Below are positions 61,242 to 64,000 of a stretch of DNA of 64,000 nt, one piece after another. The DNA lies in the NCBI RefSeq assembly GCF_039532215.1, contig NZ_BAAARN010000001.1:2279942-2343941 (forward strand), read 5' to 3'. The first letter of the stretch is position 1. Each line of letters starts with the position of its first letter. The position numbers and the translations under genes were made by a program. The notes under the pieces were generated by a model that had not been told where the DNA came from, ran no database searches, and saw only the letters and a program-made list of their open reading frames with translations. The stretch is from Pedococcus aerophilus. Its GTDB lineage: Bacteria; Actinomycetota; Actinomycetes; Actinomycetales; Dermatophilaceae.

Positions 61242-64000
61242 TCAGCGGCCGTCGGTCGCGTCGGGGCTGAGCACGTCGACGAGCTGTCCGAGGACGGTCG
61301 CCTCCTCGAAGCGGTCGGCGATCACGCGCCGGTAGGCATCGGGGTCGCGGTCCTCGGTGAGGATCCTGTCCACCAGGTCATCGACCGTGGCACCGACCCA
61401 CTCGCGCGGGTAGACGAGGTCGGCCCCGGCCCAGCCGAGGACGACCGGCATCGCCCGGCTGGCAGCGCCGTCGGCGATGGTCAGGTGGAACGACTCGAAG
61501 TCGCTCACCGACAGGGCGATGCCCACGCCGCGGTACCACTCCTGCATGTCGTTGCCGTGGCCGTCGAAGACCACGGTGCCGGGGCGTGCCGCATTGAGGG
61601 CCTCGATGCGTGCGTACTGCGTGTCGTACCAAGCCATCTCGGCCGGCCGGCTGCTCATCCACGGGTAGTCCTCGGGCCCCTTGCCCTTGATCCGCAGCGT
61701 GTGCGGACGACCCTTGGCGTCCAGCGCCTCGATGACGTCGAGGGCCAGGTCGAGACGCTTGCGCGCCGGGACCGTGCCGACGAACCCGATCGTCGTCGCA
61801 GCCTCCTCGGTCTTGGCCAGGTCGAGGCCGTCGGTGTCGACGAGGTTGGGGATGACCACGCACTTGTCGGCCGGGACGCCGTGGCTCTCGATGGCGGCCC
61901 GCCTGACGAGCTCGCCGACGAACACGTAGGCCGCGACGTTCTCGTGCGCGATCTGCGACAGGTACGGGAGCGACAGCTCCTGGAGGTGGACGCGGACGAC
62001 GAGGCGCTGGCCGGGCATGACGTGCCGCGAGTACCAGACCGCGTTGCCGAGCCCCCACTCGCAGAGCACGAGCTCGGCGCGGTGCAGCAGCTCCAGCGAC
62101 TGCTCCTCGTCGTGGGCGGTGTGCGACCGCCACTGGTCGATCTCGACCTCGGCGCCCTGCGACCGCAGCTCCTCCAGCAACGCGGTGGCGAACTTGAGGT
62201 CGTGACCGGCGACGAGAACGCGGTGACCGGCGACCGGAGCGGTGTCCCGGGCGGTGCCGGCCGAGGAGCCACCTGCGCCACCCTGGGTCGCGACGGGGTG
62301 GGCGACCACCCACGGCACCAGCAGGCGGACCGCGCTGAGGCCGTCGGCGCGCAGGGCGTCGTCGAGGTGCGGGTGCTCCGAGGCGACGGAGGTGGTGACC
62401 AGGCCCGTGGTGGTGCCGGTCCCCGACACGGGCACCGCGAGCGGCTGTCCGGGCTGGAGGTCGGCGGCGGCGTGGCTGTCGAGGCGGTCCCAGTGCCCGA
62501 AGGCGGGAGCGTGCAGGAGGTCCTCGTAGTGCGTGCGCCCGACGACCTCGGCGAGACGCCCGACCCACTGCGCGGAGGTGGCCGGGCTGCCGAGTCCGTC
62601 CCAGGTGCGCACGGTGGTGCCGGTCCCCTCGAGGGCGGCGACCGCGTCGTCGATGGCGCCCGAGCCACGGTCGGCGTGGACGAAGACCTCGGTCGGGGGC
62701 ACCGACTGGGCGGCGAGCGAGCGGAGCACGTCCGGCGCGCCGGAGTCGAGGACGACGGCATACGTATGGCGCGGGGGCGCCACGACGGGGAGCCCGGCGG
62801 TCCGGGCGACGATGGTGAGCGCGGTGTCGGCCGTGTGGGACCGCAGCACCGCACGCATCTGCAACCAGGCCTCGGTGAGACGGGCCTGCGGGTTGCCCGA
62901 CCACAGGCGCAGCAGGGAGCGCCACACCACGGGGTCGTTGCTCGTGGGGATGACCGAGCCGAAGGTCTCGTCGATGCCGCGACCCGGGCCGGAGAGGACG
63001 ACACCACCGCAGGCGGCGACCTCGACGACGCGTCGGGAGAACATCGTCGGCGACTCGGTGACCGAGTTGACGTTGAGGTTCGCGAGGTGGCTCTTGTAGG
63101 AGTCGATCACCTCGGCGTAGGGCAGGGAGCCGCGCACGCTCCCGCGGAAGGCCTGCGGGAAGTGGTACGGCGAGTCGGGGATGTCGGCCTGCCGGTCGTA
63201 GATCGCCAGGCCGAAGGGGCGGCAGGTCTCCAGGAGCCGGGTCAGCTCGGCGGACCGCTTGGCGTAGCGGTCGCCGTAGTAGGTGCCGGCGTAGACGACG
63301 GTCGGCTCGTACTCGCGGGTCGCGGGCAACGGGTTGTGGATCCTGGGCTGGGCGTAGAACGGCAGCGACGACGCCGTGCGGACCGTGCCGACACCGGCGG
63401 TTAGGTAGGGCAGCACGCGGTTGCCGTCGGTGGTGAAGACGTGGTCGCACAGGGACGCGGTGGCGACGAACCGGTCGTAGTGGACCGGGTCCTCCTTGTT
63501 CCAGAAGACCGACGGCACCCCGAGCTCGCGGGCCAGGGCGAGCAGGCCGCTGATGTCGGCGTGCTCCTCGTCGGAGTAGCGGCCGACGCCGCGGTGCCAG
63601 GTGCCGCCGTTGCCCTTCCAGGCCGACTCGATGAAGACGAGGTCGAGGCCGGCGACCTGGTCGCGCCAGCCGTCCCGGTCCAGCGGCACGACCTGCACCG
63701 AGGCGGACAGGGTCTGGGTGGTGAACTCGTCGGCGACGAGGCCGACGCGCAGCGTGGCGAGGGCCGGTCCGTCGACGGCGCTGTGGTCGTGCACGACGGT
63801 CGCCTCACGGTGGGCGCCGAGGACCGTGGTGGCCAGACCCTTCCAGTTGCGCTCGTCGAGGCACCAGAGCCGTCCGGTCCGACCGAGGTCGGCGCGCAGG
63901 TCGGGCTCCTGCACGAGGCGTCGGAGCACGTCGGCCAGGGCCCGGGCGTCGCCGGCGGGGAACAGCAGGGCCCGCGACTGGTCGGCTCCTGCGATGTCAC
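61242..64000 (-). CDS. Large multi-domain glycosyltransferase, C-terminal part (runs off right edge)
   Basis: The frame is open from the stop at 61242 to the window end, about 919 residues. The upstream end (ALLFPAGDARALADVLRRLV, then TGRLWCLDERNW) is the C-terminal tail of a GT4 domain whose body is outside the window, so starts inside the window are internal. Next is a CgeB/Glyco_trans_1_2-like unit (about 85-370), with FFxD-like FWNKEDPVHYDRF, VYAGTYYGDRYAKRSAEL and MFSRRVVEVAACGGVVLSG. A small nucleotide-recognition-like region follows. Last is a further GT-B domain (about 600-910), with IGFVGTVPARKRLDLALDVI and LSVSDFESFHLTIADGAASRAMP. It is convergent with the DUF6270 gene, seven bases apart. 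A tandem-transferase polymerase for the surface glycan is likely. Confidence 0.88.
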   Translation of the reverse strand, partial: DIAGADQSRALLFPAGDARALADVLRRLVQEPDLRADLGRTGRLWCLDERNWKGLATTVLGAHREATVVHDHSAVDGPALATLRVGLVADEFTTQTLSASVQVVPLDRDGWRDQVAGLDLVFIESAWKGNGGTWHRGVGRYSDEEHADISGLLALARELGVPSVFWNKEDPVHYDRFVATASLCDHVFTTDGNRVLPYLTAGVGTVRTASSLPFYAQPRIHNPLPATREYEPTVVYAGTYYGDRYAKRSAELTRLLETCRPFGLAIYDRQADIPDSPYHFPQAFRGSVRGSLPYAEVIDSYKSHLANLNVNSVTESPTMFSRRVVEVAACGGVVLSGPGRGIDETFGSVIPTSNDPVVWRSLLRLWSGNPQARLTEAWLQMRAVLRSHTADTALTIVARTAGLPVVAPPRHTYAVVLDSGAPDVLRSLAAQSVPPTEVFVHADRGSGAIDDAVAALEGTGTTVRTWDGLGSPATSAQWVGRLAEVVGRTHYEDLLHAPAFGHWDRLDSHAAADLQPGQPLAVPVSGTGTTTGLVTTSVASEHPHLDDALRADGLSAVRLLVPWVVAHPVATQGGAGGSSAGTARDTAPVAGHRVLVAGHDLKFATALLEELRSQGAEVEIDQWRSHTAHDEEQSLELLHRAELVLCEWGLGNAVWYSRHVMPGQRLVVRVHLQELSLPYLSQIAHENVAAYVFVGELVRRAAIESHGVPADKCVVIPNLVDTDGLDLAKTEEAATTIGFVGTVPARKRLDLALDVIEALDAKGRPHTLRIKGKGPEDYPWMSSRPAEMAWYDTQYARIEALNAARPGTVVFDGHGNDMQEWYRGVGIALSVSDFESFHLTIADGAASRAMPVVLGWAGADLVYPREWVGATVDDLVDRILTEDRDPDAYRRVIADRFEEATVLGQLVDVLSPDATDGR

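Overview
The window is a high-GC (about 70 percent by eye) actinobacterial chromosome segment that carries the replication origin. Gene order across roughly 7.2-44.3 kb follows the origin macrosynteny known from Mycobacterium and Streptomyces: tRNA-Ala, tRNA-Ile, DUF3566, gyrA, gyrB, DUF721/dciA, recF, gnd, dnaN, oriC, dnaA, rpmH, rnpA, yidD, yidC, jag, rsmG, parA, parB, cwlM, trxA, trxB, anti-sigma, sigM, pseudokinase, murJ, DUF6049, NUDIX and CCA nucleotidyltransferase. Gene content and the style of the proteins suggest a relative of the Intrasporangiaceae (Micrococcales). That placement is inference, because no rRNA gene is present.

Left arm (1-7.2 kb): an accessory block between the left edge and tRNA-Ala. 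It holds the 5' end of a C5-cytosine DNA methyltransferase, a decayed MobF-type conjugative relaxase abutting the C-terminal remnant of a tyrosine integrase, a small HTH/coiled-coil protein, two small basic ORFs, and two mutually homologous but divergent membrane proteins of unknown function.

Origin region (7.2-31.8 kb): genes left of oriC lie on the minus strand and most genes to the right on the plus strand, so both arms are read away from oriC. oriC, with four clear TTGTCCACA-type DnaA boxes, lies next to dnaN. A divergent TetR/NAD(P)-dependent reductase pair separates it from dnaA, an unusual disposition. Between dciA and gyrB there is an insertion of three genes: a thioesterase, an alcohol dehydrogenase, and an M4 metalloprotease fused to its own emfourin-type inhibitor domain. 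parS sites cluster around parAB, and three are embedded in the parA coding sequence, where each is read as Val-Ser-Arg-Glu-Thr.

Envelope/redox region (31.8-42.7 kb, minus strand): CwlM-type amidase, thioredoxin system, SigM with a probable anti-sigma factor, a membrane pseudokinase, the MurJ lipid II flippase, a DUF6049 protein and a NUDIX hydrolase.

Right arm (42.8-64 kb): CCA-adding enzyme, then a long plus-strand gene string (44.4-61.2 kb) with stop/start overlaps at most junctions. It looks like a surface-polysaccharide cluster using an ABC-transporter export route: a WbpM-like dehydratase, a WecA-like initiating transferase, two glycosyltransferases, Wzm/Wzt-type transporter, UDP-GlcNAc 2-epimerase, a secreted beta-propeller protein, an asparagine-synthetase-like enzyme and a DUF6270 protein. 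A very large multi-domain glycosyltransferase on the opposite strand runs off the right edge.
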